Assembly: GCA_035565975.1 (NCBI GenBank) | Contig: DATMRT010000118.1 | Coordinates: 1-54,072 of the forward strand | DNA: 54,072 nucleotides | Direction of reading: 5' to 3' | Source of the DNA: Ga0077530 sp035565975 | GTDB lineage: Bacteria > Pseudomonadota > Alphaproteobacteria > Rhizobiales > Hyphomicrobiaceae | Shown here: piece after piece, positions 37,644 through 46,277 of the stretch | Layout of the letters: each line of letters opens with the position of its first letter | Numbering within the stretch: the first letter of the stretch is position 1 | Translations under genes and position numbers: made by a program | Notes under the pieces: generated by a model | The model's input: the letters and a program-made list of their open reading frames with translations, nothing else | The model's database searches: none | Told to the model about the DNA's origin: nothing

Positions 37644-38738
37644 ATGAAGCTTCTGCTCGTCACCTCGTGCGATCCCTGGACGCGCAGCGTCTCGACGGTC
37701 CATCACTACGTGGCAGCCGGGCGTGCGCTCGGCCACGAGATCGCGCTTTTCGGTCCGCCGAACCCCGACCTGCCGACACTCCCCTACACGACCGACCTCG
37801 ACGGCGTCGATCTCGCCCTCTTCGTCATCCAGGTGCCGGGCGATTTCCCGCAGATGCCGCACCTCGCGCACCTCATCGATACGATCCCGCGCGAGAAACG
37901 CGCGGTCGTCGATCTCTGGGGCCGCTATAACGAGACGATCTACGTCGATCACGATTTCAATCATCTGGAAAAGCTCGACGGCCACATGGGCTGGGAGTGG
38001 GATGAGGCGTTCCGCGCCATATCCGACACGATCCTGCAACCGACACTGAGCCCGCTGCGCACCGACGCGGGCTCGTTCCTCTTTCATGGCTTTGCGCCTG
38101 ACGCCGTTATGGCGCCCGAGACGAGCGTCGAGAAGGCTGCGGCCCGCTGGCGCGACAGCGAGCGCTGGTTCGGCGTCGCCTATGTCGGGAGCAACTGGCA
38201 GCGCTGGGAGCAGGTCCGCGACTTTCTCACGGCCCACGCGCCCGTCCGCAAGGAAGTCGGCTGGGCCGGCCTCATTGGCTGGGACTGGAAAGAGCGTCCT
38301 GAATGGGCCGTCCAGCAGGGCATTGCCGGCGTCGACACCGATCCCGAGCTGCTGTTCGGTATGGACGTCACCGTGAAGAACGGCGTCCGCTTCGATGAGA
38401 TCTTCCGTTATCTCAACCAGTCGAAGTTCGCGCCGATCCTCCATCGGCCGCTCTTTCGCCAACTCGGACTGGTAACGGGCCGCACGTTCGAGACCTTCCA
38501 CGCCGATACGGTGCCGCTGCTCATGCTGCCGAAGCCGTTCGTCGAGACGATGTACGGTCCGGCAGCCCTGGCGCTCGTGCCCGGCGATGACATCGCGGCC
38601 TATCTCAAGAAGGCTCTCAAGGAGCCCGAGCCCATCTGGGACGCCGTGCTCAAGACGCGCGCCCATCTTTCGGCGCACCACTCCTACGCCCGCCGCTTCG
38701 ACGAGCTGGCCACGCTGATCGCCGGACGCCCGCGATGA
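37644..38738 (+). CDS. CgeB/glycosyltransferase-like protein A
   Basis: The product has 364 residues, start following GAGGAC at 37644. It opens MKLLLVTSCDPWTRSVSTVH, a GT-B-like first strand. It shares with the two following proteins: an R-V-V-D-x-x-G-x-YN motif (VVDLWGRYNETI), PTLSPLR, a YVGSNWQR motif and the strong PLFRQLGLVTGRTFETF and DTVPLLML region, plus a final HHSYARRFDEL. The closest familiar class is the CgeB family of spore/glycan transferases, but the similarity is loose. Donor and acceptor unknown. The start of protein B overlaps its stop by 4 bases. Confidence 0.72.
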   Translation: MKLLLVTSCDPWTRSVSTVHHYVAAGRALGHEIALFGPPNPDLPTLPYTTDLDGVDLALFVIQVPGDFPQMPHLAHLIDTIPREKRAVVDLWGRYNETIYVDHDFNHLEKLDGHMGWEWDEAFRAISDTILQPTLSPLRTDAGSFLFHGFAPDAVMAPETSVEKAAARWRDSERWFGVAYVGSNWQRWEQVRDFLTAHAPVRKEVGWAGLIGWDWKERPEWAVQQGIAGVDTDPELLFGMDVTVKNGVRFDEIFRYLNQSKFAPILHRPLFRQLGLVTGRTFETFHADTVPLLMLPKPFVETMYGPAALALVPGDDIAAYLKKALKEPEPIWDAVLKTRAHLSAHHSYARRFDELATLIAGRPR

Positions 38739-39793
38739 ACATCCTGTTCGTCATGAAGCATCGCGGCAACGCGGGTAATACCCACGCCGTGGCCGACTAC
38801 ATGCGCGTTGCCCCGCAGTTCGGCCATCACGTAGCGATCTTCGGCCGTGCATTGCCCTGGCTCCCCGAGATCAACTTCTCCGACCGTGCGAGCGAGTTCG
38901 ACAAGGTCGTCCATCTTTTCGAGTCGGAGATCTATCGCCTGAGCCCGGTCCACGAAGCGGCACTCATGGGCCATTTCCCGCGCAAGGATCGCATGATCCT
39001 CGATATGGACGGGATGTATAACCCCGTCATCTGCCTCGACGGCTACGACCGCAATCACGACACGGAGCCCGAGCGCGCGGCATGGATCGAGTACTATCAC
39101 GCACTCGCCGACCGCGTACATAAGCCGACGATCGCGCATCTCGCGAACCCGCGCGAAGTCCCTCTCACGTTCTACGGCTACGACCCTGCCCTCGAGACCG
39201 ATCCGAAGACGGCGCCAGAGAAGATCTACGACATCCTCCACGTCGGCCATAACTGGTGGCGCGGGCGCGATATCGAGAAGGTTCTCCTGCCCACCGTCAG
39301 CAGGCATCGCGACAGGATCGGGCGCATTCGCTTCATTGGCCTCTGGTGGGACAAGCCACCGACCGAGCCGGGCTCCGGCAATCCGCTCGCGTTTGCCTTC
39401 GATGCCCAGGCGTTCAAGCGCTTGAATGTCGAAACGCAAGATTCGGTGATGTACGACGAGGTCGTGCGCACCATGAGCATGGCGAAGATCAACATCTTCA
39501 CGCAGCGCCCGGTCCTCCATCACCTCCGCCATCTCACGCTCAAATATTTCGAGATCTTCTACGCCGATACGATCCCGCTGCTCGTGCTCGATCCCGATCA
39601 CGCCGCCGATGTCTACGGGCCCGCGGCGCGGGAGCTGACATTGACGGCCGGCCGTGCCGACGAAAAGATTCTGGATGCGCTGGCTCGCCCGGCGCACTAT
39701 CGCGAGATCGTGCAGGACGTGCGCCGGCACCTCGCCGCGCACCATGGCTACGAGCGGCGCATGGGTGAGCTTGTAGCAGCGCTGCAAAGCTGA
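38735..39793 (+). CDS. CgeB/glycosyltransferase-like protein B
   Basis: The product has 352 residues, coupled to protein A by ATGA overlap. Motifs shared with A and C: ILDMDGMYNPVI, HVGHNWWRGRDIE, RPVLHHLRHLTLKYFEIFYA with DTIPLLVL, and HHGYERRMGEL at the end. It lacks the RTFETF sequence of A and C but retains its framework. Probably a cytoplasmic sugar transferase. The tandem order suggests the three act in sequence on one glycan; this is inferred. Confidence 0.7.
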   Translation: MNILFVMKHRGNAGNTHAVADYMRVAPQFGHHVAIFGRALPWLPEINFSDRASEFDKVVHLFESEIYRLSPVHEAALMGHFPRKDRMILDMDGMYNPVICLDGYDRNHDTEPERAAWIEYYHALADRVHKPTIAHLANPREVPLTFYGYDPALETDPKTAPEKIYDILHVGHNWWRGRDIEKVLLPTVSRHRDRIGRIRFIGLWWDKPPTEPGSGNPLAFAFDAQAFKRLNVETQDSVMYDEVVRTMSMAKINIFTQRPVLHHLRHLTLKYFEIFYADTIPLLVLDPDHAADVYGPAARELTLTAGRADEKILDALARPAHYREIVQDVRRHLAAHHGYERRMGELVAALQS

Positions 39794-39827
39794 TGGCACC
39801 ACGGTCGATCATGGAGTGCCGCAAGAC

Positions 39828-40877
39828 ATGAAGCTGGTGTTCGTCTACTGGGGCTTCGAGAACGCCGGCAGCATGCTGGACCTCAAAGGCTACGCGCGCG
39901 CCGCCGAGGCTGCCGGACACCAGGTCACGGTCTACGGCCCGCCGGGGCACGTCTTCGCGCTCGACTATTCCAAGGATCTCAGCAACGCCGACGCCGTCGT
40001 CTTCGTCGTCGAATGGACGACCGATCTCCAGTTCGGCGACCGCCTCGACTGGCTGCGTCTCATATCGGCGGTCCCGCGCAGCCGGCGCGTCGTCATCGAC
40101 TGCGACGGCGCGTACAACGACCCGATCGCCTTCCGCGGCGACTACAATCACAAGACGCCCGAGAAGAGCCGCACCTGGATCGACATCTGCGACAGCATTG
40201 CCGACAAGATCTGCCAGCCGACGCTCAAGCCCGAGCGGGCCAATGTGATCCCCTTCCTCTTCCACATCTACGACCCGGCCTGGGAGACGCCGCTCGACTT
40301 CTCCGCCAAGGAGTTCGGCATGATCTACGTCGGGCACACGAAATTCCGCTGGCACGGCATGTCGCAGGTGCTGCGCGGCATCGAGCCGATCCGCGACAAG
40401 CTCGGCCGCATCGGACTCGTCGGCGAGGGTTGGGACGCGCCTCTCGAATGGACGCAATGGCAGGAGATCCGTGACGACTACTATGTCGACCGCGACTATC
40501 TCAAGCGGCTCGGCGTCGAGGCGCTCGGCGCGGTCAAGTATAACGAAGTGATCGCGACCATGAGCCGGGCAATTTTCAATCCGGTGATCTACCGCCCCCT
40601 CTTCGAGCGCCTCGGCTTCGTCACCTGCCGCACGTTCGAGACACCGGCCTCTGGCACGATCCCGCTCTTCCTGCTCGACGCCGAGTATGTCCGCGGCATC
40701 TTCGGCGATGCTGCCGAGGCCCTGCTGCTCGGCGCGCATCCAGACGAGAAAATCCTCGATGTCGTCAACCGCCCGCAGCACTACGCTGATATCGTCACCG
40801 GCATCCGGGACGATTTCCGGCAACGCCACAGTCCCGCTGCGCGCCTCCGGGATCTGATCGAGATCATCGAAGCCTAA
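39828..40877 (+). CDS. CgeB/glycosyltransferase-like protein C
   Basis: The product has 349 residues. The ATG at 39828 is preferred to a GTG 12 bases upstream, which lies too near the GGAG. Motifs: VVIDCDGAYNDPI, PTLKPER, YVGHTKFRWHG, PLFERLGFVTCRTFETPASG with TIPLFLLD, ending RQRHSPAARLRDL. It is the third paralogue of the array and closer to A in its C-terminal half. The GH39-like gene begins five bases later. Confidence 0.72.
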   Translation: MKLVFVYWGFENAGSMLDLKGYARAAEAAGHQVTVYGPPGHVFALDYSKDLSNADAVVFVVEWTTDLQFGDRLDWLRLISAVPRSRRVVIDCDGAYNDPIAFRGDYNHKTPEKSRTWIDICDSIADKICQPTLKPERANVIPFLFHIYDPAWETPLDFSAKEFGMIYVGHTKFRWHGMSQVLRGIEPIRDKLGRIGLVGEGWDAPLEWTQWQEIRDDYYVDRDYLKRLGVEALGAVKYNEVIATMSRAIFNPVIYRPLFERLGFVTCRTFETPASGTIPLFLLDAEYVRGIFGDAAEALLLGAHPDEKILDVVNRPQHYADIVTGIRDDFRQRHSPAARLRDLIEIIEA

Positions 40878-40881
40878 TGCC

Positions 40882-42258
40882 ATGAGTAAGGCGCCAGAGC
40901 CCAACGCCATATCCGCGAGCCCGGCAGGCGCGGGTCAAGCTGCCGTGCGGCGCATGGGCCTGCGGTATGGCTTCAACGAGATCAACGGCTGGTGGCATCT
41001 GTCGGAAGGTCCGCACAGCGCCGAGATACGCCGTCGGCTCCGCTTGATGGATACGCGCCTCGTCCGCGTCTTCGTCTTCGACCCGCAGGTGCCGGATCCC
41101 TTCAAGGATTGGCGCAGCTTCAGCGTCTGCATTCAAGGCGTGCTGGATGCCGGCGCCATCCCCATGATCACGTTCGCTCGTTTCGAGAAACCCTTCGACA
41201 GCGCCGGCAACATCCGCACGTTCGTCGCACGCTGCCGCGAGATCGTCTGGAGCGCGATCGAGCAGTGGGGCGGCGCGCGGGTCAAGGACTGGTACTGGTG
41301 CATCTGGAACGAACCGAACAACCCGATCATCGGCGGCGGCCTCACTTACGCGCAGTACCGCCGCATCTACGTCGAGACGGCCGCGCCCATCCACGAGTTG
41401 CTGGTGCCGCACCTTGGCGGACGGAAGGCACGCATCGGCGGACCTGCCATCGACGGCAATCACCGCCCCTATTGGATGGACTGGATTGCCCGCATCGTCG
41501 ACGACGTCGACAATGATCTTCTCGGCTTCGTCAACTGGCACCGCTACGGCGACTGGCGCCCGGCGGTTCCCAGTCATTCGCTCGGTCTCGAGATGTGGGG
41601 ATCGCCCGACGCGCCCACGGGCGCCACGCTCGAAGCGTTGCTCATGGCGCAACTCCCGACCTACGAGGGCCGCGCTCGCGGCGTGGCACGCCTCATCAAG
41701 GGCCGTGACATCTTGAATATCTGCGGCGAGTTGAACACGATCTCGCATCACGAGAACTATTACACGCTCGGCCTCAACCAGAACATGGTCGGAGCGGCCT
41801 ACTACATGTCCGCCCTCATTCACCTGATCCGCGGCGGAGCCGATGCCGAAATGCGCTGGACGGCAACGGCCCATGGCGACGATGCCTACGGTCTTCTCTC
41901 CATGGAGGGCAAGCCGATGGCGCCCGCGCTCGCGAAGCAGATCTTCGCTCAGCATGTACGCTTTGGGGATCGCGTGCGCCTTCCTGAAAAACGCCTCGAC
42001 TATCCGGAGGTGGACACCGTCGTCACCTCAGATGAGGGCGGCCGGATCAGTGCCGTATTCGTCAACGCGTCCGCCCGGCCGATCGTCCTCGACGCCGCGG
42101 AATGGGACGATGGCCTCGGCGCCTGCGACGAGGTCCTGCGCCTCGACAGGAGCACCGGCGGAGGGGTGACGCGTACGCCCTTCGACGGCATGGTGCGCAT
42201 CGATGGGCATGGCATGGCGATCGTGACCAATCGCGCATCCTCGACCATAATCGACTGA
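40882..42258 (+). CDS. GH39-like (clan GH-A) glycoside hydrolase
   Basis: The product has 458 residues. The TIM-barrel acid/base is E144 in CIWNEPNN. The likely nucleophile is E283 in NICGELNT. The barrel runs from about residue 25 to 350, and the last 90 residues fit a beta-sandwich domain (AVFVNASARPIVLDAAEWDD). The organisation matches GH39 (beta-xylosidase, alpha-iduronidase type) or another GH-A family. No signal peptide is seen, so it should act in the cytoplasm or be exported by another route. It lies between the transferase array and the SPFH gene, so it probably trims or remodels the glycan of this cluster. Shine-Dalgarno is weak. Confidence 0.75.
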   Translation: MSKAPEPNAISASPAGAGQAAVRRMGLRYGFNEINGWWHLSEGPHSAEIRRRLRLMDTRLVRVFVFDPQVPDPFKDWRSFSVCIQGVLDAGAIPMITFARFEKPFDSAGNIRTFVARCREIVWSAIEQWGGARVKDWYWCIWNEPNNPIIGGGLTYAQYRRIYVETAAPIHELLVPHLGGRKARIGGPAIDGNHRPYWMDWIARIVDDVDNDLLGFVNWHRYGDWRPAVPSHSLGLEMWGSPDAPTGATLEALLMAQLPTYEGRARGVARLIKGRDILNICGELNTISHHENYYTLGLNQNMVGAAYYMSALIHLIRGGADAEMRWTATAHGDDAYGLLSMEGKPMAPALAKQIFAQHVRFGDRVRLPEKRLDYPEVDTVVTSDEGGRISAVFVNASARPIVLDAAEWDDGLGACDEVLRLDRSTGGGVTRTPFDGMVRIDGHGMAIVTNRASSTIID

Positions 42259-42289
42259 CAACACGGGCCTGGGCTGAGGGAGACGACGG

Positions 42290-42850
42290 GTGGACAAGGC
42301 ATTCGGCTGGATCGGCGAGATATTTCAGACGCTGCTGCGGCTGCTGCCGTGGCTCGTCATCGTGCCGTCAACGCACGCCGGCGTCGCCTTCGTGCACGGC
42401 CACCGTGTGAAGAAATGGGAGCCGGGCCTGCACTGGTACTGGCCGGTGGTGACGACGTACAAGCTCATGATGACCGTTCGTCAGACGCAGAGGATACAGG
42501 CCAAAGTCATCATGAGCAGGGACCAGCAGACGATCATCGTCGGCGCCCTCGTGACGTACTACGTCGACGACATTGTCGCTGCTCTCGCGCACATCGCCGA
42601 TCTCGCCTCGGATGTCATCGAGCGTGCGCAGGGTGCTATCCTCAACGAGGTCAGCAAGCATACGCTCGAAGAGATCCAGGCCGACCGCTGGGGCTTCAAC
42701 AACAAGCTGAAGGACGTCGTCGGCGCGAACCTCAACGGCTACGGCGTGCAGATCCTGCAGATCCAGCTCACCGAGCTCGCGCCTACCCAGTCGATCGCCT
42801 TCAACGGCCACGCCGCGCTCGGCAACTACGCATTGTGGAGTGGATTCTAA
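42290..42850 (+). CDS. Short SPFH/Band-7 domain protein
   Basis: The product has 186 residues with a GTG start at 42290 following GGAG. One N-terminal hydrophobic segment (LLRLLPWLVIVPSTHAGVAF), then a Band-7 fold: HRVKKWEPGLHWYWPVVTTY, VRQTQRIQAKVIMSRDQQTI, VTYYVDDIVAAL, and GAILNEVSKHTLEEIQADR. It is shorter than usual SPFH proteins and lacks a long C-terminal coiled coil. Members organise membrane microdomains or protease complexes. No NfeD partner is adjacent. Inclusion in the glycan unit is by position only. Confidence 0.8.
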   Translation: MDKAFGWIGEIFQTLLRLLPWLVIVPSTHAGVAFVHGHRVKKWEPGLHWYWPVVTTYKLMMTVRQTQRIQAKVIMSRDQQTIIVGALVTYYVDDIVAALAHIADLASDVIERAQGAILNEVSKHTLEEIQADRWGFNNKLKDVVGANLNGYGVQILQIQLTELAPTQSIAFNGHAALGNYALWSGF

Positions 42851-42856
42851 CTATTT

Positions 42857-42880
42857 CCCTCTCCCCGCGCGGGGAGAGGG
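42857..42880. repeat. Perfect 24-bp GC-rich palindrome between convergent genes
   Basis: Two 12-base arms (42857-42868 and 42869-42880) are exact complements with no loop: each arm is CCCTCTCCCCGC or its complement. It lies two bases from the methyltransferase stop and seven bases from the SPFH stop, so it could end transcription from both sides. A related shorter element is at 20937-20962. Confidence 0.6.
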
Positions 42881-42882
42881 CA

Positions 42883-43671
42883 CTAAGTTTTCACCCAGTA
42901 CGCCCCCCACTCGTCGATGCGCTGAATGGGATCGTCGATGCCATGCGCGGCGCGGTACTCGTCGACAGCCGTGCGGTGGGCCTCGAAGAGATGGTAGTCG
43001 TCGGCGATGAGCGTGCCGCCCGGCGAGAGCTTGGGATAGAGGTTCACGATCCCATCACGCGTGCTCTCGTACATGTCGCCATCGAGGCGCAGCACCGCGA
43101 GCCGGGCGACCGGCGCCGTCGGCAACGTGTCCCGGAAGAGCCCCTTGAGGAACACGACCTGATCATCGAGCAGGCCGTAACGCGCAAAATTCCCCTGCAC
43201 TTCCTCGAGTGACACCGCGAAGTCCGTCCAGGTGTGGAACTCGGCACCCGCATCCGGCGCCACGCCCGCCGTCGGCGGCGGCAGACCGGCGAAGCTGTCC
43301 GCCGCAATAACGCGGCGATCCGTGATGCCGTATGCCTTCAAAACCGCGCGCATCATCATGACGGCGCCGCCGCGCCAAACGCCCGTCTCCATGAAATCAC
43401 CCGGGACGCCCGCCCGGATGACGCGCTCGCATTCGCTGCGCACGTTCTCCATGCGCTTGAAGCCGATCATCGAAGGCGCTGCCGAGGGCCAATCCCAGCC
43501 CTGTTCCCGATAGGCCTCGTAGTAGGCATCGACCTTCGAGGACGGCAGCGGCGGATCGCGATTGAGCCTTCCGATGAGGCTGTCGCGCATGAGATCGAGG
43601 TAGGCCGTGCGCAGGTGGCCGAGGTCGGCAAGCGCGCCATTTTCGCGCACGTCTACACTGGGCTCGGCCAT
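42883..43671 (-). CDS. TylF/macrocin O-methyltransferase-type protein
   Basis: The product has 262 residues when started at the ATG at 43671, which has GGGAG at the right distance; the ATG two codons earlier is too close. The TylF fold is shown by GDFMETGVWRGGAVMMMRAV (SAM site) and RLDGDMYESTRDGIVNLY (metal-binding acidic motif), then LIADDYHLFEAHRTAV. Members O-methylate sugars of antibiotics and surface glycans. Convergent with the SPFH gene, it may decorate the sugar of this cluster. Confidence 0.85.
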   Translation of the reverse strand: MAEPSVDVRENGALADLGHLRTAYLDLMRDSLIGRLNRDPPLPSSKVDAYYEAYREQGWDWPSAAPSMIGFKRMENVRSECERVIRAGVPGDFMETGVWRGGAVMMMRAVLKAYGITDRRVIAADSFAGLPPPTAGVAPDAGAEFHTWTDFAVSLEEVQGNFARYGLLDDQVVFLKGLFRDTLPTAPVARLAVLRLDGDMYESTRDGIVNLYPKLSPGGTLIADDYHLFEAHRTAVDEYRAAHGIDDPIQRIDEWGAYWVKT

Positions 43672-43854
43672 GTTCATCTCCCTTCTTTGGCATCACCCGC
43701 GTCCGCGCCGCCTGTGGCAGGCCGGTGAACGGCTTGTTAACGATCCCTGGCTCACTTCAGGCAATCGAAAGCAGCCTGCGACTGAGTGAACTTTACTCAA
43801 TCCTAAGGGCAACCGGTCATAACCGCGGCAACTATTGTCGAGGATGCTTGCCTC

Positions 43855-45114
43855 ATGATCCATACTACGCGTGCCGTTCCGTTTTCTCCCGATCTTCCCG
43901 CGCCGCACCGTGGCGCCTTCGATCGCCTGCTCACAGCGGAACGACTTGTTGCCTATCCTAAGATCCTGATGAGCATCTTTGCGATTGTCGTCACGGCTTG
44001 GACCGTGCTCACACTCGTCAATCCGAGTATGGTGGATCCAGCCGGAAAGCCGTTTGGCCACGACTTTATTTCGACGTGGTCCGCCGCGCGCCTCGCGCTG
44101 GAAGGACGTGCTGCCGACGCCTACGACATCCACGCCATCTTCGCCATGCACAAGCAGGCCGTTCCCGGCGCGGCGACAATCTACCTCTGGCCCTATCCAC
44201 CGTGGACACAGATGCTGGCCATGTCGCTCGGGCTCCTGCCCTATCCGCTTGCCCTCATCCTTTTCATGAGCGGAGGCCTTGCTCTTTGGATCCACGTTTT
44301 GACCCGCATCGTTACCGATCCGCGCGCGCAATGGTGCGCGTGGGCGCTACCGGCCGCCTTGATCTGCTTCCTGTTCTCGCAGAATGGATTCATTTCGGCA
44401 GGGCTGATGGGCACGGCTCTGCTGATGCTGGACCGCCGGCCCTGGCTCGCCGGCGTGCTGATCGGTCTCCTCGCATTCAAGCCGCACCTCGGGATCCTGG
44501 TTCCGATTGCACTGCTGGCTACGGGACGCTGGCGCACCATTGCCACCGCGAGCGTAGTGGTCGTCACGCTTGCTGCAGCGTCCGTGGCTATCCTCGGTGT
44601 CGATCTCTGGCACGCCTTCCTCGAGAATCTGCCGCAGACGCGGGCCAACGTAGATTCGGGTTTTCTTCCGCGCGGGATGATTCCGACGCCTTATGCCTTC
44701 GCGCTCTCGGTAGGTGCCGGGTCACAGGTGGCCATGGCGCTGCAAATCCTCTCCGCGCTTGCCGCTGCCGCATGCGTCTGGACCGTCTGGCGCAAGGAGA
44801 CTGCCCCGTTCGCCATCAAGGCTGCAACGCTGTGCGCGGCGTCCATGCTCGTTTCTCCCTACATGTTCCACTATGACTTAGTGATGCTCGGCCTTGCCAT
44901 GGGCTTCCTTGGAATGGAGGCTCTTCGCACCGGCTTTCTCCCCTACGAGCGCTCTGCACTGATCATGGCTTGGCTCGCGCCGCTTCTGATCATGAATTGG
45001 TATGGCCTCACGGGCACTCAGATCGGTGCGGCTGCGACCATATTCATGCTCGTCGTCCTGGTCCGGCGTGCGCTTGGCACGCACGTGCCCGTTGCTGGCC
45101 TGAGCAGGGCCTGA
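43855..45114 (+). CDS. GT87-like polytopic mannosyltransferase-type protein
   Basis: The product has 419 residues with about ten membrane helices. The first large periplasmic loop carries the PFGHDFISTWSAARLALEGR region, with its GHD-like acidic motif, followed by YLWPYPPW. This fits GT87 (DUF2029), transferases that use polyprenyl-phosphate sugars on the periplasmic side. No donor enzyme is nearby. It may add to the glycan begun by the upstream cluster, but it is divergently placed from the methyltransferase and could be separate. Confidence 0.78.
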   Translation: MIHTTRAVPFSPDLPAPHRGAFDRLLTAERLVAYPKILMSIFAIVVTAWTVLTLVNPSMVDPAGKPFGHDFISTWSAARLALEGRAADAYDIHAIFAMHKQAVPGAATIYLWPYPPWTQMLAMSLGLLPYPLALILFMSGGLALWIHVLTRIVTDPRAQWCAWALPAALICFLFSQNGFISAGLMGTALLMLDRRPWLAGVLIGLLAFKPHLGILVPIALLATGRWRTIATASVVVVTLAAASVAILGVDLWHAFLENLPQTRANVDSGFLPRGMIPTPYAFALSVGAGSQVAMALQILSALAAAACVWTVWRKETAPFAIKAATLCAASMLVSPYMFHYDLVMLGLAMGFLGMEALRTGFLPYERSALIMAWLAPLLIMNWYGLTGTQIGAAATIFMLVVLVRRALGTHVPVAGLSRA

Positions 45115-45204
45115 CGCGTCCGGCCGAGCGCGCGCCGCGCCCTGCTTGCATCACGCCGATGTGCGTGCCAGCTTGCGCACCCGCCCTCATTCTGCGTGGT
45201 GCCC

Positions 45205-46134
45205 ATGCCTCAGATCACCGAGATCGCCTCCGGCTTGCGTTTTCCCGAAGGCCCCATTGCCATGCCGGACGGCTCCGTCCTGCTCGTCGAGATCGAGCGC
45301 GGGACGCTGACGCGCGTGCTGCCGGACGGGCGCACGATAGTCGTCGCTGAAACGGGCGGCGGGCCCAATGGCGCGGCCATCGGTCCGGACGGCGCCTGCT
45401 ACATCTGCAACAACGGCGGCTTCGCGTGGGTGCGCGGCGATGGCACGCTGCGCCCGCACATGCAGGCAGAGGACTACAAGGGTGGCCGCATCGAGCGCGT
45501 CGATCTCACAACCGGCCGCGTCGATGTCCTCTATACGCACGGGCCCAACCACAAGCTCAATGGCCCGAACGACCTCGTCTTCGACGCGCATGGCGGCTTC
45601 TACTTCACAGACCTCGGCAAGGTGCGCGAGCGCGAGCAGGATCGCGGCTGCGTCTATTACGCGAAGGCCGATGGCAGCCAGATCAAGGAAGTGGCCTTTC
45701 CGCTGATGACGCCGAACGGCTGCGGTTTGTCGCCTGACGGCCGCACGCTCTATGTCGCCGAGACCTGGACGGGCCGTGTGTGGGCCTATGACATCATCGC
45801 CCCTGGCGAGGTGGCGAAAGCACCCTGGCCGGCGCCGAACGGCGGCCACCTGCTCGCCGGCGTCGGCGGTTTCAATCTCTTCGATTCCATGGCGGTAGAC
45901 GGCGCCGGCAACGTGTGTGTGGCTACCCTTTTCAATCCCGGCATCACGATCATCTCGCCGGATGGCGCCCGCGTACGACACGTGCCCCTTGCCGGCGACC
46001 CGTACGCGACGAACATCTGCTTCGGCGGCAAGGACTTGAGAACGGCCTTCATCACGCTCTCCATGACGGGCCGGCTCATCAGCCTTCCGTGGGACGGCCC
46101 GGGCGCGAAGCTCAACTACCTCAATATCTCGTGA
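45205..46134 (+). CDS. SMP-30/gluconolactonase-family lactonase
   Basis: The product has 309 residues with ATG at 45205, after two in-frame GTGs. It is a six-bladed beta-propeller: EGPIAMPDGSVLLVEIERG, GGGPNGAAIGPDGACYICNN, LNGPNDLVFDAHGGFYFTD, VAFPLMTPNGCGLSPDGRTL and NICFGGKDLRTAFI. The Asn and Glu residues at the metal centre are present (LNGPND; FPEGP). These proteins hydrolyse sugar lactones using Ca or Zn. It could serve the sugar-acid route at 23-27 kb, but it lies 18 kb away. Confidence 0.88.
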   Translation: MPQITEIASGLRFPEGPIAMPDGSVLLVEIERGTLTRVLPDGRTIVVAETGGGPNGAAIGPDGACYICNNGGFAWVRGDGTLRPHMQAEDYKGGRIERVDLTTGRVDVLYTHGPNHKLNGPNDLVFDAHGGFYFTDLGKVREREQDRGCVYYAKADGSQIKEVAFPLMTPNGCGLSPDGRTLYVAETWTGRVWAYDIIAPGEVAKAPWPAPNGGHLLAGVGGFNLFDSMAVDGAGNVCVATLFNPGITIISPDGARVRHVPLAGDPYATNICFGGKDLRTAFITLSMTGRLISLPWDGPGAKLNYLNIS

Positions 46135-46277
46135 TTTCGCGCGAACAGGGCGGCCAGCTGCCTTGCGGTTTCCGCGACTGGCTGCGGCGCGCGATCCCTG
46201 AAAGAATGGCTGCCATCCAGCCGGCGAGGTCGCGCGCTCGCGCCCGTCACGGCCATCAAAAACCATGGAGATCGCAC

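Noticed and set aside
37623..40910. Long reverse frames over the three sugar-transferase-like genes
   Set aside because: Each mirrors a plus-strand gene with good starts, overlaps and shared motifs; the reverse translations are noise.
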